Origin: Rhizobium sp. R635 | GTDB lineage: Bacteria; Pseudomonadota; Alphaproteobacteria; Rhizobiales; Rhizobiaceae | NCBI RefSeq assembly: GCF_002211285.1 | Contig: NZ_LOKX01000002.1 | Location: 1 to 64,000 of the forward strand | Direction: 5' to 3' | DNA: 64,000 nt | Shown here: positions 38,527 to 47,807 of the stretch, in pieces | How positions within the stretch are numbered: the first letter of the stretch is position 1 | Layout: every line of letters starts with the position of its first letter | The notes under the pieces: model-generated | What the model saw: the letters and a program-made list of their open reading frames with translations, nothing else | What the model was told of the DNA's origin: nothing | Databases searched by the model: none | Program-made: the position numbers and the translations under genes

Positions 38527-38896
38527 GACTGCGGCGTCTCCGAATGTTTTGGTCTCAATCCCGTTGCCGGGCTTTTGCTTCATCGCCAAGGATAATGCGA
38601 AGAGATGAATTTGCTTATCCGCGAATCCCCGGTTTTTCAAGAAAAAAGGCGGCGCATGACACTGCCGCCGGCTCCATCTCGTGACGGTCGGCGTGGCGAA
38701 GAAACAAGTATCGGCAGCCGAAGCGCCTGTGGATACATCCTCCGGGAAGGCGGCTGCCGCGCCTTGAAATTCAAGGGAATTTGCCAGGCCGGATTGCGCT
38801 ATGTTACCGATTGTCTCATGTTGTGATTGCAACCAGATTGCCGCATAGGCTCCTCGGCACTAGTTTACGGCCAGTCGGGTTCCAGGGATTGCAGTC
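38527..38896. other. Intergenic, no gene supported
   Basis: 370 bases upstream of the NDUFS4 gene. Frames are open on both strands but none has family features. It contains the NDUFS4 promoter region. Confidence 0.4.
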
Positions 38897-39010
38897 ATGA
38901 TGAGACGTTCGGCAGAGTTCAATGCCATTATGATCGGGGCTGGCATTACGGCTTTCTTCTACGTTGCCATCAGCTATGCCCAATATATCGGCCTGCTCGG
39001 CCGGGGCTGA
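38897..39010 (+). CDS. Possible 37-residue membrane protein
   Basis: The frame [20 protein letters not shown] continues through one hydrophobic helix (about residues 11-30) and ends ..YIGLLGRG. A basic N-terminus before the helix and a CAGGGA sequence 9-12 bases upstream are consistent with a small inner-membrane protein, but the evidence is only compositional. Confidence 0.45.
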   Translation: MMRRSAEFNAIMIGAGITAFFYVAISYAQYIGLLGRG

Positions 39011-39176
39011 GGCAGGCCCTTCGTCTTGACGTTCAGTTGTGCCCGTAAGGCAAACCGGCGCTCCATAAGTTCTTTGCTGTTCGTATCCACACATCAGGCG
39101 AGGAATCTCCTGCAAGCGCCGGATTATGGGTTGCGACGGAGAAGTGAACCGTGTATTCCCCCTGCCATTCACGGTA

Positions 39177-39253
<77 letters not shown>

Positions 39254-39323
39254 TTCAATATCCTGATATTGTTGATTTCTTGCGCCCGCACGAGCAGTCA
39301 CGTGCGCGGGCTAGGCGTCGCCG

Positions 39324-39812
39324 TCACTTGGCCTTGTTTGTCGTCGTGGCGCTGACGATCCTGTCGCCCGGCTTGATTCCGAGTTTGGCGACGACGCCGG
39401 CGTTGAGTTCGACGACGTATTTCACCTCGCCCATCGAATCGATGATGTCGCGGGAATAGGGCGTGGCATTTTCCTTGATGTGGCGAATCGTGCCGGTGTC
39501 GTCGGCAAAGAGCATGTCGAGCGACAGGATGGTATTTTCCATCCACATGGCGACGCGCCGCGATTGGCCGAAATCGAAGATCATGCCGGCGTCAGCGGCC
39601 ATCGTCTTGCGGAACATCAGCCCGCGGGCACGCTGATCGGCTGATGAGGCGACCTCGACGGTGAAATGCAGCGTCTTGCCCGCAGCGGTCTGGATGAGCA
39701 GCGGTTGCTTGTCGAACCTGATCTCGTCCTCGGCCAAAGCCGGCAGAGCGGCCATGAAAAAAAGCGCCATAATGGCGCTTATTATCGCATGAAACAGAAT
39801 GGGGCCGCGCAT
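39324..39812 (-). CDS. DUF192 family exported protein
   Basis: 162 residues with a signal peptide (to about residue 27, ..MAALPALAEDE) and the DUF192 domain (FTVEVASSADQRARGLMFRKTM, MWMENTILSLDMLFAD, VVELNAGVVAKLGIKPGDRI). Function unknown. It ends the two-gene unit that begins with the double cold-shock gene one base upstream; this pairing is conserved in many alphaproteobacteria. Confidence 0.9.
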   Translation of the reverse strand: MRGPILFHAIISAIMALFFMAALPALAEDEIRFDKQPLLIQTAAGKTLHFTVEVASSADQRARGLMFRKTMAADAGMIFDFGQSRRVAMWMENTILSLDMLFADDTGTIRHIKENATPYSRDIIDSMGEVKYVVELNAGVVAKLGIKPGDRIVSATTTNKAK

Positions 39813-39813
39813 A

Positions 39814-40392
39814 TCAGTGCGACCGGCTTGCCGGGCTCGGTACGTCGGGATGGATTTCCGCAGCCATCAGGCCCTTTTCGCCGTCGCCGAAGCGGACGAG
39901 GACGACCTGGCCCGGGCGCAGTTCCGTCAGGCCGAAGCGGCGGAGCGTTTCCATGTGCACGAAAATGTCTTCCGTGCCCTCGCCGCGCGTCAGGAAGCCG
40001 AAGCCCTTGGTGCGGTTGAACCACTTGACGAGGGCGCGCTCGAGCCCGCTCGTCGCGGTGACCTGCACATGCGTGCGCACCGGCGGCAGCTGCGAGGGAT
40101 GGACCGCCGTCGACTGGTCCATCGAGAGGATCTTGAAAGCCTGGTAGCCGCGCTCGCGGCGCTGGATGAGGGCGACGATGCGCGTTCCCTCGAGGATCGT
40201 CTGATAACCGTCGCGGCGAAGGCAGGTCACGTGCAGGAGAACGTCCTGCATGCCGTTGTCAGGCACGATGAAGCCGAAACCCTTGGCGACGTCGAACCAC
40301 TTGACGACCCCGGTGATTTCGACAAGATCGACCGCCTCACCCGACAGCTCGTCGAGATCGGAGTATTGGTTCGCTGAAATCCTGTCTGCCAT
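39814..40392 (-). CDS. Cold-shock protein with two CSD domains
   Basis: 192 residues with two nucleic-acid-binding cold-shock domains. The first is [23 protein letters not shown] (about residues 23-90), the second is [23 protein letters not shown] (about residues 115-185). Both keep the RNP-like GFGF motif. It probably binds RNA or single-stranded DNA; no cold-induction signal can be read from sequence. Followed one base later by the DUF192 gene. Confidence 0.92.
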   Translation of the reverse strand: MADRISANQYSDLDELSGEAVDLVEITGVVKWFDVAKGFGFIVPDNGMQDVLLHVTCLRRDGYQTILEGTRIVALIQRRERGYQAFKILSMDQSTAVHPSQLPPVRTHVQVTATSGLERALVKWFNRTKGFGFLTRGEGTEDIFVHMETLRRFGLTELRPGQVVLVRFGDGEKGLMAAEIHPDVPSPASRSH

Positions 40393-40587
40393 TGTCGCCA
40401 GCCCCTCGAATACGCGTCACACTGTTACGGTTAACTGATTCTTGAAATCAAGATTAACATCTTGGTAACGGATAAGCGCAAGTCCTAGTTTTCGGTTATT
40501 CCCAGCTGCACATTTTATAAAGATGACTTGCCCGAAGCTGACCACGGCTGGCCGAAAAGGGCTAGCCCCAATAAAGGAGTAAATAGA

Positions 40588-41028
40588 ATGCGTTATCTCC
40601 ACACTATGGTTCGCGTCAAAAACCTGGACGCTTCGCTCGCCTTTTATACCACCCTGTTCGGGCTGGAGGAGATCCGCCGCCACGAAAACGAGAAGGGCCG
40701 CTACACCCTGGTTTTCCTGGCCGCTCGCGATGATGTCGACCGTGCGCGCAGCGAAAAGGCCCCCTGCCTCGAGCTCACCTACAACTGGGATACGGAAGAT
40801 TATAGCGGAGGACGCAATTTCGGCCACCTTGCCTATGAGGTCGACGATATTTATGCGACCTGCCAGAAGCTGATGGACAACGGCATCACCATCAACCGCC
40901 CGCCGCGCGACGGGAACATGGCCTTCGTGCGCTCGCCGGACGGCATCTCGATCGAAATCCTACAGAAGGGCAGCCCTCTTCCGGCCGCCGAACCCTGGGC
41001 CTCGATGGGCAATACCGGCGCCTGGTAA
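40588..41028 (+). CDS. gloA: Lactoylglutathione lyase (glyoxalase I)
   Basis: Converts the methylglyoxal-glutathione adduct to lactoylglutathione. 146 residues with the N-terminal MRYLHTMVRVKNLDASLAFY (metal ligand His5), EKGRYTLVFL, CLELTYNWDTEDY and the GNMAFVRSPDGISIEIL end with the second metal ligand. An AAAGGAG site precedes the ATG at 40588. The open frame from 40528 is not used. Confidence 0.94.
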   Translation: MRYLHTMVRVKNLDASLAFYTTLFGLEEIRRHENEKGRYTLVFLAARDDVDRARSEKAPCLELTYNWDTEDYSGGRNFGHLAYEVDDIYATCQKLMDNGITINRPPRDGNMAFVRSPDGISIEILQKGSPLPAAEPWASMGNTGAW

Positions 41029-41193
41029 GGCTTTTCGCCGCCAGGCTTTTGCGAAGCTTGCGGCTTTTGCGATTTCGGGTCCGGCCGGCGCCTTGGCGCT
41101 TGCCGCGATCCGGCCCCGCAGGCAATCTCCGGCTGACTCGAAGCGGTAAAAGGCGTTTTTGCCCGTTTTCCGCATCAACTGGAGACCGGTCGC

Positions 41194-42279
41194 TTGCGTA
41201 ATACTGAGCTGCGGATGCCCCTGACGGGCGCTTTGCTGATCGCCACTTCGGTGCTGGCGCTGGCTGGTTGCGTGTCGGACAAGAAGGCGCTCGATTCCGC
41301 CGCGGCCATTCCAGCGGCGTCGGCAGTGCAGGCTGCGGCACCTCAGGCTGCCGCTGCAGCGCCTGCAACATCCGGCCGACGCTCGATGTACACCGATCCT
41401 CACCTTGTAAACGTCTCCGGCGCTCAAGCCGCTCCTCAGGTCGTTGCGCAGGATCCGAATGCCGCCGCCCCGCCCGCAGATCCCGCAACGGCGGCGCCCG
41501 CCAATATCGGCGGGCTCGTCATGCAGTCGACCCGGATCAATGCGCAGGCGATGAGCATCTTCTCCGATCATCAACCGGCGCCGCAGAACAACAGCACGTC
41601 CACCATCATTCAGCCGCAGGGCGTCAATTCCTATGCGCCGGCCGAAGGCGTCTCACCCGCGAGAAGCAGCGTCTACAGCCAGCAGCCCGTGTCCGGACAA
41701 CAGGCGGAGCCGGTGCTGCCGCAACAGTCCTCGCAAAATACCAGCACGCAGGTGGCCCCCGTTCAAACCGCATCACTGGCGACCGGCAGCATTCCAGCCT
41801 CGACCATGAATGCGCTTTACAGCGCCCCGAAACAGAACCTGCTCGGCAGCCTCTCGGGCCTCCTGCACAAGACGGCCCTCCCCGGCATGACGCGTATCGC
41901 GCCGAACGGGCTGCATCTTCAGAACGACAATGTCGAAGTCGGCTGCTTCAAGCCGGACCTCTTGAAAATCATCAAGGCCGCCGAGACCCATTTCGGCCGG
42001 CCCGTGATGGTCACGTCAGGCTATCGCGACGAAGAGCATAACCGTCTGGTCGGCGGCGCCGACGAATCGATGCATAAAAGCTGCGAGGCCGCCGACATCC
42101 AGATCGACGGCGTATCGAAATGGGATATCGCCGCTTATATCCGCTCGCTGCCGAGCCGCGGTGGCGTCGGTACCTATTGCCACACGGATTCGATCCATGT
42201 CGATACCGGCAAAACCCGTGACTGGAACTGGGGTTGCGGCGGTAAACGCGCGCCAATAACGACCGCAAGAGCGATCTGA
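41194..42279 (+). CDS. DUF882 / M15-like peptidase lipoprotein, TTG start
   Basis: 361 residues: lipoprotein signal MRNTELRMPLTGALLIATSV with lipobox LAGC, a long low-complexity Ala/Pro/Gln region (about 30-220), and a C-terminal M15-type domain (VGCFKPDLLKIIKAAETHFG, TSGYRDEEHNRLVGGADESM, HKSCEAADIQ, CHTDSIHVDTG) with the His/Asp/His metal set. The GGAG at 41181-41184 fits the TTG at 41194; an ATG at 41215 also gives a signal. Probably anchored in the envelope and acting on peptidoglycan. Confidence 0.82.
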   Translation: MRNTELRMPLTGALLIATSVLALAGCVSDKKALDSAAAIPAASAVQAAAPQAAAAAPATSGRRSMYTDPHLVNVSGAQAAPQVVAQDPNAAAPPADPATAAPANIGGLVMQSTRINAQAMSIFSDHQPAPQNNSTSTIIQPQGVNSYAPAEGVSPARSSVYSQQPVSGQQAEPVLPQQSSQNTSTQVAPVQTASLATGSIPASTMNALYSAPKQNLLGSLSGLLHKTALPGMTRIAPNGLHLQNDNVEVGCFKPDLLKIIKAAETHFGRPVMVTSGYRDEEHNRLVGGADESMHKSCEAADIQIDGVSKWDIAAYIRSLPSRGGVGTYCHTDSIHVDTGKTRDWNWGCGGKRAPITTARAI

Positions 42280-42477
42280 TCCCGCAAGGGCGAATTGGCA
42301 TAACGCAACGTCAGATCACACCCACCGGCTTGCAGCAACGCTCACAAACCATTGATTCGGCTAACCTAATCCACAATAATATGCCAGCCGAAATATCTGT
42401 CATTTTTTTGAAAAAAATCGAATTTGCCGCTTGCCGGATTGAAAGTGCCTGACTATAAGGGCGCCACCACGAAGGAA

Positions 42478-42552
42478 GCGCCCTTCGTCTATCGGTTAGG
42501 ACACCAGATTTTCATTCTGGGAAGAGGGGTTCGACTCCCCTAGGGCGTGCCA
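42478..42552 (+). tRNA. tRNA-Glu (anticodon TTC), copy 1
   Basis: 75 bases: acceptor GCGCCCT with AGGGCGT (G-U at the first pair), D-arm GTCTATCGGTTAGGAC, anticodon loop TTTTCAT in stem CCAGA/TCTGG, T-stem GGGGT../..CCCCT, encoded CCA. Identical to copy 2 (42884-42958), including 29 upstream bases. Confidence 0.95.
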
Positions 42553-42630
42553 CTTTCCCTCAATTATCGCAGTATTTCGTGATCTGCTTGCAGATGTCAC
42601 TGCGCTTTCCTATTTTAACGAAGTTGGCCT

Positions 42631-42705
42631 GCGCCCTTCGTCTATCGGTTAGGACGACAGATTCTCATTCTGTAAAGAGGGGTTCGACTCCCCTAGGGCG
42701 TACCA
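42631..42705 (+). tRNA. tRNA-Glu (anticodon CTC)
   Basis: 75 bases: same acceptor and D-arm as its neighbours, but anticodon loop TTCTCAT in stem ACAGA/TCTGT, so anticodon CTC reading GAG. Encoded CCA. The acceptor and T arms match copies 1 and 2, so this is a diverged relative. Confidence 0.94.
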
Positions 42706-42883
42706 GCTTGGTCGTGTAATCCGGCCGAAACCCTCCCCAACGCCGATCTTTCTCCGGCTTCGCCTTCCCGCGGCGGCGCGGTTTTCCACAGCCGAAAAAA
42801 ATCGACGAAAACGATGATTTTTTCGCGTCTTGGCGCTTGCGGCTTTCGAAGGTGCTGACTATAAGGGCGCCACCACGAAGGAA

Positions 42884-42958
42884 GCGCCCTTCGTCTATCG
42901 GTTAGGACACCAGATTTTCATTCTGGGAAGAGGGGTTCGACTCCCCTAGGGCGTGCCA
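42884..42958 (+). tRNA. tRNA-Glu (anticodon TTC), copy 2
   Basis: Identical in sequence to the tRNA at 42478-42552, within the 107-base exact repeat. The gene ends about 48 bases before the recJ stop on the opposite strand. Confidence 0.95.
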
Positions 42959-43005
42959 CTTCTTCTCTCCAAATCCCATGTCTTTCAAGCGCTTGCGCGT
43001 CAGTC

Positions 43006-44808
43006 CTATTTCGCCGGCGCTGCGTCGCAGACGCGTAGCTGGATGCGGCGCGCGCCCTGGTAATGATCCGCGCCGAGCGAGCCCGCGACATGCAGGCTGG
43101 CGCCGCGTGAGTTGAGCAGCAGGTTGCCGAGGGCCGTGTCGGCGGCGCGGAAAGCGATGCCGTCGAGCCTCGATCCGTCCATTGCCTCCAGCGTCACCTT
43201 CACATGTTTCTCGCCGACGAGCCGCGCATCGCGCACACGATGCGCAGGCACCGCAAAGAGCGGTTGCGAATGGCCAGAGCCGTAAGGACCGGCGGCCTCC
43301 AGCCGGTCGATGAGTTCCAGGGTGGCGCCGCTCGCGCCGATCGCACCATCGATCTTCAACGTCTCGTTGGCGACGAGGCCGGCAACCGTCCTTGCGGCCT
43401 TCTCCGTGAAGAAGGTCCTCAGCCTGCCGAGATCGGCGCGCTCGACCGTTAATCCTGCGGCCATGGCATGGCCGCCGCCCTTGACGAGAATCCCCTCATC
43501 GACCGCAGCCCGCACCATCTTGCCCATGTCGAAGCCGTTGATGGAGCGGCCGGAACCGGTGCCGCGGCCGGAGGGATCGAAAGCGATCGCGAAGGCGGGC
43601 CGCTTGAACTTCTCCTTCAGCCGCGCCGCGATCAGGCCGACGATGCCGGGATGCCATTTCTCGTGGGCCGTGACGATGACGGAGGCCCCCTCGCCGTCGC
43701 CATATTCGGCGAGCGCCTCGGCTTCCGCTTCCTGCAGCATGATCGCCTCCATCGCCTGACGCTCCCGGTTGAGCTCGTCGAGGCGCTGCGCGATCAATTC
43801 CGCCTCCCCGGCATCTTCGAGCGTCAACAGGCGGCTTCCAAGCGCCGCATCGCCGATCCGCCCTCCGGCATTGATGCGCGGGCCGATCAGGAAGCCGAAA
43901 TGATAGGGTGTGACGGGACCTGCGAGCCCCGCCTTGCGAAAGAGTGCGGCAAGCCCGGCATTGCTCTGGTGGCGGGCAGCGACCAGCCCCTTCACCACAT
44001 AGGCGCGGTTGAGGCCCTTCAGCGGCACGACATCGCAGACCGTCGCAAGCGCCACGATGTCAAGCCATTGCAGCAGGTCGATCGCCAGGATGCGCTTGTT
44101 GCCGGCGGCGCGCAGCAATCTCAGCGTCGCGACCAGCACCATGAAAACCACGCCGGCAGCGCAAAGATGTCCCTGCCCCGAGAGATCGTCCTCGCGGTTC
44201 GGATTGACGAGCGCATGGCAGGGCGGCAGCGCGTGTGTCACCTGATGGTGATCGATGACGACGACATCGATGTTGCGCGCGGCAGCGGCAGCTAGCGCCT
44301 CGTGGCTGGTGGAGCCGCAATCGACGGTGACGATCAGTTGAGCGCCGTTGTCGATCAATTGGTTGATCGCAGTCGGATTAGGCCCGTAACCTTCGAAGAT
44401 GCGGTCGGGAATATAAATGTTCGCCTTGACGCCGAAATGGCTGAGAAAGCGGAACATCAGCGCCGAAGAAGCCGCTCCGTCGACGTCGTAGTCGCCGAAG
44501 ATCGCGACGTTCTCGCCGCGCTCGATCGCACTCACAAGGCGGGTGGCGGCCTTTTCGCAGTCGGTCAGCTTATGGGGATCGGGCATCAGGCTGCGGATCG
44601 TCGGATCGAGGAATTCGATCGCCTCGTCCACCGTCACGCCGCGCCCGGCCAGCACGCGGGCGATCAGATCCGGCAGTCCGTGGATCTGCGACATCGCCAA
44701 GGCCCGGTTCTGCCCGGCCTGATCGAGCCGCGCGACCCAGCGATTGTCGAGCGCGGATTTCTCCACGCCGAGAAACGCGCGCTGTACCGGATCGACGAGA
44801 TCTGCCAT
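43006..44808 (-). CDS. recJ: Single-stranded-DNA-specific exonuclease RecJ
   Basis: 5'-3' single-strand exonuclease of recombination and mismatch repair. 600 residues from the ATG at 44808 (MADLVDPVQR), which has a GGAG six bases upstream; the ATG at 44829 has only a weak site. DHH phosphoesterase motifs are IFGDYDVDGAASSALMFRFL, VDCGSTSHEALAAA and VVIDHHQVTHALPPCHALVN; the DHHA1 domain has KGGGHAMAAGLTV. Confidence 0.95.
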   Translation of the reverse strand: MADLVDPVQRAFLGVEKSALDNRWVARLDQAGQNRALAMSQIHGLPDLIARVLAGRGVTVDEAIEFLDPTIRSLMPDPHKLTDCEKAATRLVSAIERGENVAIFGDYDVDGAASSALMFRFLSHFGVKANIYIPDRIFEGYGPNPTAINQLIDNGAQLIVTVDCGSTSHEALAAAAARNIDVVVIDHHQVTHALPPCHALVNPNREDDLSGQGHLCAAGVVFMVLVATLRLLRAAGNKRILAIDLLQWLDIVALATVCDVVPLKGLNRAYVVKGLVAARHQSNAGLAALFRKAGLAGPVTPYHFGFLIGPRINAGGRIGDAALGSRLLTLEDAGEAELIAQRLDELNRERQAMEAIMLQEAEAEALAEYGDGEGASVIVTAHEKWHPGIVGLIAARLKEKFKRPAFAIAFDPSGRGTGSGRSINGFDMGKMVRAAVDEGILVKGGGHAMAAGLTVERADLGRLRTFFTEKAARTVAGLVANETLKIDGAIGASGATLELIDRLEAAGPYGSGHSQPLFAVPAHRVRDARLVGEKHVKVTLEAMDGSRLDGIAFRAADTALGNLLLNSRGASLHVAGSLGADHYQGARRIQLRVCDAAPAK

Positions 44809-44888
44809 GCCAAACTCCGCTGACTTCATCTGCTCTTTTTACAGGAGCAGCGGAGATAACATAGCGACGGGTTTGCAGACACGGCTTT

Positions 44889-45134
44889 TTACCAGAATAT
44901 CGCCCAGATGATCAGGGCGATGCCGGCCAGCTGCACCAGCAGGAACGAAAACAACGTCAGTAGAATGGCCCAGTTTCGGCCTTCCCTGTCCTTGCCGCCG
45001 TCAATCCACTCCCGAGCCTCTCGGCGAGTTTCATGGCGGATCGGTTTGAGGGCTTCCTCGAGCATATCAGGACGCTCCGGCGGCACCTCACTCGGTAAGC
45101 CATGCCCCTTCCCGGCATGGCTGTCCTTATTCAT
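44889..45134 (-). CDS. Small hypothetical membrane protein
   Basis: 81 residues: a hydrophilic N-terminal 50 residues (PPERPDMLEEALKPIRHETR) and one C-terminal membrane helix (AILLTLFSFLLVQLAGIALI). No family recognised. It is upstream of and co-directional with recJ. The start is tentative. Confidence 0.55.
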   Translation of the reverse strand: MNKDSHAGKGHGLPSEVPPERPDMLEEALKPIRHETRREAREWIDGGKDREGRNWAILLTLFSFLLVQLAGIALIIWAIFW

Positions 45135-45589
45135 GAAAATCTCCCGGCCGACGACTCACCACTTCCGGTTTAATTCTATCAATATTTCGGTATCTGTTAA
45201 TATAGGCTTCCGTTAGGGGATGTTACACAAGTCACAAAAAGTTTTGCGGCTGAACCGGCGTACAATAAGGCGGTTGTGAAAAACTCGAAACCGGCAAAAA
45301 GAAGCCTGCGTCTCAATACTGCCGAAAAGAAATATTCAAAGCGATCATAGCGGTCGAGCGGTTCGATCGCCGAGCGGATGGCGGCCCGGAATGGACCCCG
45401 AAGAGACGTCTGCCGCTGCTTTGAGACCACGCTTCTCGATGAACGGCTTCATGACCTCGCGCAATTGACCATCGTCACAGCGCCTTCGCGTGCATTAATG
45501 TTAATAATATCAATAGCGCAGGGGTAGATTGACTTCGTTATATCACGAGAGACTAATTAAGGCATAACAGCCATGTAGGAGTTGGCGAA
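45135..45589. other. Intergenic stretch before the glycan locus, no gene supported
   Basis: 455 bases. A minus-strand frame at 45197-45430 has no recognised pattern and could be an old gene fragment. AT-rich bases near 45490-45560 probably hold the promoter of the following gene, which has a GTAGGAGTTGG site before its ATG. Confidence 0.4.
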
Positions 45590-46615
45590 ATGAAGAGAGT
45601 TCTAGTAGCAGGCGGGGCTGGTTTCATTGGTTCGCACATGTGCGACAAGCTTTTGCTTCGCAACGATGTCGAAAAGCTCGTCGTCGTCGACAATCTCTGG
45701 ACCGGCCGGGCGGAGAATCTAGCGCACATCAAGGATTCGCGGTTCCATTTCGTCCGCTCCGACGCCGAAACTCTTCAGACATCGGAGAAATTCGACGAGA
45801 TCTACCATTTCGCTTCTCCGGCCTCGCCGCCCTGGTACATGAAAGAACCGAAGCGGACGATTGCCGCAAACCTGCTCGGCGCCTTCCGCCTGCTCGACCT
45901 CCTGAAGAAGGGCGGCCGCTTCTGCTTCACCTCATCCTCGGAAGTCTATGGCGATCCGTTGGTCTCGCCGCAGCCGGAAAGCTACAAGGGCCAGGTCGAC
46001 TGCACCGGGCCGCGCTCTTCCTATGACGAAAGCAAGCGCTGCACCGAATCGCTGCTGTTCGAGCTGCAGCGCACCGAAGGCCTCGACGTCAGGGTCGTGC
46101 GTCCGTTCAACTGTTATGGGCCGCGCACGCGGCCGGATGACGGCCGCGCCGTTTCCAATTTCATCACCCAGGCGCTGAGCGGCCGGCCGATCACCGTCTT
46201 CGGCGACGGGCTGCAATCGCGCAGCTGGGGTTATGTCGACGATATCACCGAGGGCTTTGCCCATTATTTCTGGATGAACGAGACCGATTACAAGGGACCG
46301 CTCAACGTCGGCAACGACCGCGAAATCTCGGTGCTCGAGGTCGCCAAATATGTCTCCAGCCTGATGGGCGGCGTGCCGATCGTCTTCAAGCCGTCGCCGC
46401 CGCAGGACCCGACGAACCGGCGGCCTGACCTGACCAACGCCAAGTATGTGATGCCGGAATGGTCCTGCAAGATCAGCTATGAGGAAGGTGTCGCCAAGAC
46501 CCTCGACTGGTTCAGGGAGGAGATGAAGCCGCGCGCTCCGAAATCCAGTTCAATCGTCGCCCACCGCGCGCGCCAGGGTAAATCCGTGCAACTGAGCGGT
46601 TTCTCCAGCCTATGA
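45590..46615 (+). CDS. NAD-dependent epimerase, UDP-glucuronate decarboxylase-like
   Basis: 341 residues of the extended SDR family, closest in pattern to UDP-xylose synthase (UXS). NAD motif GGAGFIGSHMCDKLL, catalytic SSSEVYGDPLVSPQPESYKG and YDESKRCTE (Tyr-x3-Lys), NCYGPRTRPDDGRAVSNFI and a C-terminal PPQDPTNRRPDLTNAKYVMP. UXS makes UDP-xylose from UDP-glucuronate; a dehydratase or epimerase function is an alternative. First gene of a six-gene coupled set, so it probably supplies a nucleotide sugar to the glycosyltransferases. Confidence 0.8.
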   Translation: MKRVLVAGGAGFIGSHMCDKLLLRNDVEKLVVVDNLWTGRAENLAHIKDSRFHFVRSDAETLQTSEKFDEIYHFASPASPPWYMKEPKRTIAANLLGAFRLLDLLKKGGRFCFTSSSEVYGDPLVSPQPESYKGQVDCTGPRSSYDESKRCTESLLFELQRTEGLDVRVVRPFNCYGPRTRPDDGRAVSNFITQALSGRPITVFGDGLQSRSWGYVDDITEGFAHYFWMNETDYKGPLNVGNDREISVLEVAKYVSSLMGGVPIVFKPSPPQDPTNRRPDLTNAKYVMPEWSCKISYEEGVAKTLDWFREEMKPRAPKSSSIVAHRARQGKSVQLSGFSSL

Positions 46616-46616
46616 G

Positions 46617-47807
46617 ATGAGCGTGCCGATGAGGGGAACGATCCCGCGCGACATGAAAGACGTCGTCTTTCCCATGCCCACCCACTACCTGGATCTCTCC
46701 TCGTATGATGCCGGTGCGGATGCTCCGGCGATCGGCGCCGGGCTCGTGGTTTTCATGTCCGAAGGTCTTCCCATGGGCCAGGCCTATGTCGAAACGACCG
46801 AAGATCCGGCTGCATTGTCTGCAAAGACCGTGCAGCCTGACATTATCGAACATGCGCGGCGGGTCACGCAGGCGCCGATCGTGAACCGCGATGTCAGCGT
46901 TCTCATCTGCACCAAGGATCGGCCAGAGGAACTTGCCCGGTGCCTGGCATCCGTGCCGAAGCAATCCCTTCCTCCGGTCGAAATCATCGTGGTCGACAAC
47001 GCATCGGCCGGCGATGCCACGCGTCGCGTCGTGGAGGCGGCCGGCGCCACCTATGTCCGAGAAGACAGGATCGGGCTGGATTATGCCCGCAATGCTGCCG
47101 TGCGCGCTGCAAAGACCGAATTTGTCGCATTCACCGATGATGACGTGGTGCTTCACGAACGATGGCTCGAAAATCTGATGAAAGCGTTCGATGCGCCCGA
47201 AATCGGATGTGTCACCGGCCTTGTCCTTCCCGGAGAGCTTTCCACGCCCGCTCAGCTGATATTCGAAACCCATTGGGGGTTCGGCCGGGGTTATCGCCGC
47301 AAGGACTTCGATCAGCACTTCTATCGCCAGAACGAACGATATGGAGCACCGGTCTGGCTGGTCGGTGCGGGAGCAAGTCAGGCGTTTCGCCGGAAGGTAT
47401 TCGATGATTCCGGCTTGTTCGATGTCCGGCTGGACATGGGAGCGGCCGGCTGTTCCGGCGACTCCGAATTCTGGAATCGCCTCCTCCATCACGGCCAGAC
47501 CTGTCGTTACGAACCGACGGCGGTCTCGTGGCATTTCCATCGTAAGGAGATGGAAGGACTGGCGAAGCAGATCCATCAATATATGAGCGGCCATGTGGCG
47601 GCGCTGCTGGTCCAGTACCAGAACACCGGCAATCGAGGCAATTTGCGCCGCATCCTGGTCGCACTTCCCCAGTATTATTTCAAAAGGTGGAAAAAGCGGC
47701 TGAGAAAGGGAGCGACTTCGCACGACTTTTTTCTGAAGGAAGAGGTTCTCGGCAGCCTACATGGCGCTTTTTATCTTCTCAGCCGCTGGAAAATGCAGCC
47801 ATGGTGA
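46617..47807 (+). CDS. Glycosyltransferase family 2 protein
   Basis: 396 residues: an N-terminal region of about 90 residues before the GT-A fold VSVLICTKDRPEELARCLASVP, EIIVVDNASAGDATRRVVEAAG, the DDDVVLHERWL metal site (DDD motif), and a C-terminal half with PVWLVGAGASQAFRRKVFDD, SGLFDVRLDMGAAGCSGDS and EFWNRLLHHGQTCRYEPTAV. Start ATG 46617 begins two bases after the preceding stop; the end overlaps the next gene by seven bases. Sugar and acceptor are unknown. Confidence 0.85.
   Translation: MSVPMRGTIPRDMKDVVFPMPTHYLDLSSYDAGADAPAIGAGLVVFMSEGLPMGQAYVETTEDPAALSAKTVQPDIIEHARRVTQAPIVNRDVSVLICTKDRPEELARCLASVPKQSLPPVEIIVVDNASAGDATRRVVEAAGATYVREDRIGLDYARNAAVRAAKTEFVAFTDDDVVLHERWLENLMKAFDAPEIGCVTGLVLPGELSTPAQLIFETHWGFGRGYRRKDFDQHFYRQNERYGAPVWLVGAGASQAFRRKVFDDSGLFDVRLDMGAAGCSGDSEFWNRLLHHGQTCRYEPTAVSWHFHRKEMEGLAKQIHQYMSGHVAALLVQYQNTGNRGNLRRILVALPQYYFKRWKKRLRKGATSHDFFLKEEVLGSLHGAFYLLSRWKMQPW

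Larger units (their letters stand above)
42449..42961 (+). repeat. 107-base exact direct repeats carrying tRNA-Glu(TTC)
   Basis: 42449-42555 and 42855-42961 are identical over 107 bases, from CTGACTATAAGG to the bases after the CCA. The offset is 406 bases and a third, divergent tRNA-Glu lies between. The shared leader includes GCGC and a TATAAG box, suggesting that a promoter was duplicated together with the gene. Confidence 0.9.

Noticed and set aside
45197..45430. Minus-strand frame in the gap before the glycan locus
   Set aside because: Thought of as an IS remnant, but no transposase motif or terminal repeat could be shown.
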